Source: Alistipes sp.
GTDB taxonomy: Bacteria > Bacteroidota > Bacteroidia > Bacteroidales > Rikenellaceae
Assembly: GCA_029051915.1 (NCBI GenBank)
Contig: JAIDKM010000042.1
Location: 1-8,326 of the forward strand
Direction: 5' to 3'
DNA length: 8,326 nucleotides
The translations under genes were made by a program, and so were the position numbers. Shown one piece after another: positions 6,755 through 8,326 of this stretch. Position 1 is the first letter of the stretch. Every line of letters begins with the position of its first letter. The notes beneath the pieces are model-generated. The model was not told where the DNA came from and ran no database searches. It worked only from the letters and a program-made list of their open reading frames with translations.

Positions 6755-7212
6755 CGGAAACGCTCCGTGATGTCGGTCATCGTGCCGTCGGCCGCCACTC
6801 GATAGAGCCGTTGGTTGGTCGTGGGCGACGAGAGCGGGCCGAGCGCTTCGACCCAGCCGCCCAGCTTGATGTAGTCGAACGTCTGCGGCGCAACGCCCTC
6901 GGGCAGCTCCTGCCGGCCCGAGTACCAGCCGACCCGCAGTTCGGGCAGCGTCCGGCGCACGACGCCGGCCAGCCGCGCGATCTCCGACGGATCGGCATCC
7001 CCGCCCATGAAGCAGACGCACGTTACCGAACGGCCGTAGCGGCCGAGCAGCAACGCAAGCGCCTCGTCGTCGAGCACATCGCCCGCATCGGCTGTCAGAT
7101 GCGGACTATGGCACCCGGGACAGCTGTTGGGACACCCCGTGATGTTGATGGCCAACGTGGTCTCACCGGGAATCTCGGCGAAAACCACGTCGAAATTATG
7201 GAAGCGCACCAT
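6730..7212 (-). CDS. nrdG: Anaerobic ribonucleoside-triphosphate reductase activating protein NrdG
   Basis: NrdG is the radical-SAM activase that reductively cleaves S-adenosylmethionine on a [4Fe-4S] cluster and places the glycyl radical on NrdD. The 160-residue protein, a normal length for the family, has the cluster motif ITGCPNSCPGCH with Cys27, Cys31 and Cys34 (C-x3-C-x2-C). It also has FMGGD (68-72) in the SAM-binding GGE position, and a typical C-terminal SPTTNQRLYRV (129-139). The start is the ATG at 7212 (MVRFHNFDVVFAEIPGET), 2 nt after the nrdD stop. The frame is open further upstream, to 7380, but that part is the nrdD sequence in another frame. The last residues (PAKSRVL) are encoded by a palindromic repeat that occurs again 46 bp downstream, so this tail is probably not functionally constrained. 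Confidence 0.95.
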   Translation of the reverse strand: MVRFHNFDVVFAEIPGETTLAINITGCPNSCPGCHSPHLTADAGDVLDDEALALLLGRYGRSVTCVCFMGGDADPSEIARLAGVVRRTLPELRVGWYSGRQELPEGVAPQTFDYIKLGGWVEALGPLSSPTTNQRLYRVAADGTMTDITERFRPAKSRVL

Positions 7213-7214
7213 GC

Positions 7215-8326
7215 CTACTTCTGCTCCGCGTAGTAGAACCGACGGGCGGCCTCCTTCTGACGCGCCGCCGAGAAGTTCGACACCCGTTTCATGTAGCCGA
7301 TCACGCGCGTGAGGTAGTCGAGGTTGTCGCTGTGGCACTCGGGGCACTCTTTCAGATAGCGCTTGTCGATGTGGCCGCACTTGTTGCAGACCGTGTTGGG
7401 TATGTTGAACGTGAAGTAGTTGCAGCCCTCGGCCGCGGCGACGCGCAGCAGGTGGCGGTACTGTTCCTCCGACAAATGGTCTTCAAGATTCATGTGGAGC
7501 GCCGAGCCGCCCGTGAGATGCTCGATGTAGCGGCGGCCGTGAAGGCGGAACTTGTCGATGATGTTCAGCGACTCGTCCTCCACGACATAAAAATAGGAGT
7601 TGTAGCAGTCGCGCGGCACGACGTAGCCGTCCTCGCGGTCCCACTTGGCATGTTTGACGCCGACGTTCTCGGCCGGAATCATCTCGCAGTTGAACATCAG
7701 TTCTTTCGAGCGGTACTTCCGGTTGTACTGTTCGACGAGCCCCAGCACCTCCTGCACGAAGCGGGCATAGTCGTCGTTGTCGTCGATCGACAGCCCGAGA
7801 AATTCGGCGGCCTCGACCAGTCCGTTGACGCCGACGGTCAGATACTGGCGCGAGAGGTTGATGTACCCGGCATCGAAAAGCGGCAGCATTCCTTTGGCCT
7901 GCAGTTCCTTGAGATTCTCGTTGTAGGCCGTCTGCACCTTGTGCACCAGGTCGACGATCTCCTCCAGGAAAGTCAGGTAGTGCATGTTGTTCTTCACGGC
8001 ATACTGGATGCAGCGGTTGAGGTTGATCGTCAGCACGCTTTTCGAGCCCGTGGAGACGCCGCCGGCACCCAGCGTATAGCTGAAACCGTTGTCCTGAATC
8101 TCGTTTCTGAGGCGGCAGCACGAGGAGAGCGAGTCGGCGTTGTCGCTGATGTAGGTGAAGAACGAGTGACCCTCGGAGTACATCCGGGCCGTGAAGTCGC
8201 CCCACTCCTTATCCTTGACGTCGCCGTTTTCGGTCAGCAGCGCCATCGTCTCGACAGGGAATGTCAGCACGGTTTTGGTGCGCTCACGGTTGAACCACGT
8301 CATGAAACGCTTCTGCAGCCACGACA
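7215..8326 (-). CDS. nrdD: Anaerobic ribonucleoside-triphosphate reductase NrdD, C-terminal part (5' end outside the window)
   Basis: This is the class III (glycyl-radical) reductase that converts NTPs to dNTPs in the absence of oxygen. About 370 residues are visible, in frame from base 8324 (SWLQKRF, then MTWFNRERTKT). The rest lies beyond the window. SLSSCCRLRNEI, with its paired cysteines at about 8120-8115, matches the conserved active-site cysteine region. Near the end, CNKCG and CPECH (four cysteines, about 7388-7335) form the zinc site. TRVIGYMKR carries the glycyl-radical Gly in RVxGY (codon 7298-7296), 26 residues before the C-terminus, as expected. The first ATG at 8303 is internal, not the true start. 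The TAG stop is at 7217-7215, and nrdG follows after 2 nt as its dedicated activase. Confidence 0.95.
   Translation of the reverse strand, partial: SWLQKRFMTWFNRERTKTVLTFPVETMALLTENGDVKDKEWGDFTARMYSEGHSFFTYISDNADSLSSCCRLRNEIQDNGFSYTLGAGGVSTGSKSVLTINLNRCIQYAVKNNMHYLTFLEEIVDLVHKVQTAYNENLKELQAKGMLPLFDAGYINLSRQYLTVGVNGLVEAAEFLGLSIDDNDDYARFVQEVLGLVEQYNRKYRSKELMFNCEMIPAENVGVKHAKWDREDGYVVPRDCYNSYFYVVEDESLNIIDKFRLHGRRYIEHLTGGSALHMNLEDHLSEEQYRHLLRVAAAEGCNYFTFNIPNTVCNKCGHIDKRYLKECPECHSDNLDYLTRVIGYMKRVSNFSAARQKEAARRFYYAEQK

Noticed and set aside
6729..6760. Palindrome at the nrdG stop as a Rho-independent terminator
   Set aside because: The stem is strong, but it is followed by UUCUAUG rather than a run of U, so intrinsic termination is not supported.
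7213..7380. A longer NrdG beginning inside nrdD at 7380
   Set aside because: The extra 56 residues are nrdD read in a wrong frame and have no NrdG features. The ATG at 7212, 2 nt after the nrdD stop, gives a normal-length protein.

Overview
The window reads as chromosomal DNA from a strictly anaerobic, GC-rich member of the Bacteroidota, most likely a gut Bacteroidales such as Alistipes. Three things point there. The one clear promoter has the Bacteroidota form (TTTTG, 20 bp, TACCTTTG) instead of -35/-10 boxes. The starts show no strong Shine-Dalgarno. The gene content is anaerobic: class III ribonucleotide reductase and an NAD-linked dihydroorotate dehydrogenase. The genus is inference; no 16S or other marker gene is present.

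Every gene lies on the minus strand, so the window reads right to left. At the right edge is the C-terminal part of nrdD (7215-8326, cut by the window), followed after 2 nt by nrdG (6730-7212). Together they encode the oxygen-sensitive reductase and the radical-SAM activase that make deoxynucleotides without oxygen. Next is a roughly 330-bp non-housekeeping stretch (6402-6729). It holds two copies of a 23-bp palindromic repeat, a further GC-rich hairpin, a promoter (6562-6594), a possible 34-codon leader ORF (6439-6543), a U-rich tract (6446-6460) and a strong intrinsic terminator (6415-6445) only 13 nt before the pyrC start codon. From there a de novo pyrimidine operon runs left: pyrC (dihydroorotase), a 120-bp gap, then carA, carB, pyrK and the first six codons of a gene that is presumably pyrD. 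The last four genes overlap by 4-8 nt and look translationally coupled.

The enzymes form a partial pathway. CarAB makes carbamoyl phosphate from glutamine, bicarbonate and ATP. PyrC cyclises carbamoyl aspartate to dihydroorotate. PyrK with PyrD oxidises dihydroorotate to orotate, passing electrons to NAD+. Aspartate transcarbamoylase (pyrB/pyrI), pyrE and pyrF are not in the window.

The most interesting point is the pyrC leader. Its layout is promoter, short leader ORF, U-rich tract, terminator hairpin whose 5' arm contains the leader stop codon, then the first pyr gene. This matches the logic of UTP-sensing transcription attenuation known from enterobacterial pyrBI and pyrE, here in a Bacteroidota setting and in front of a pyrC-carAB-pyrK(D) operon. 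The layout is read directly from the sequence; the mechanism is inference. All residue positions and alignments to known enzymes were made by eye.
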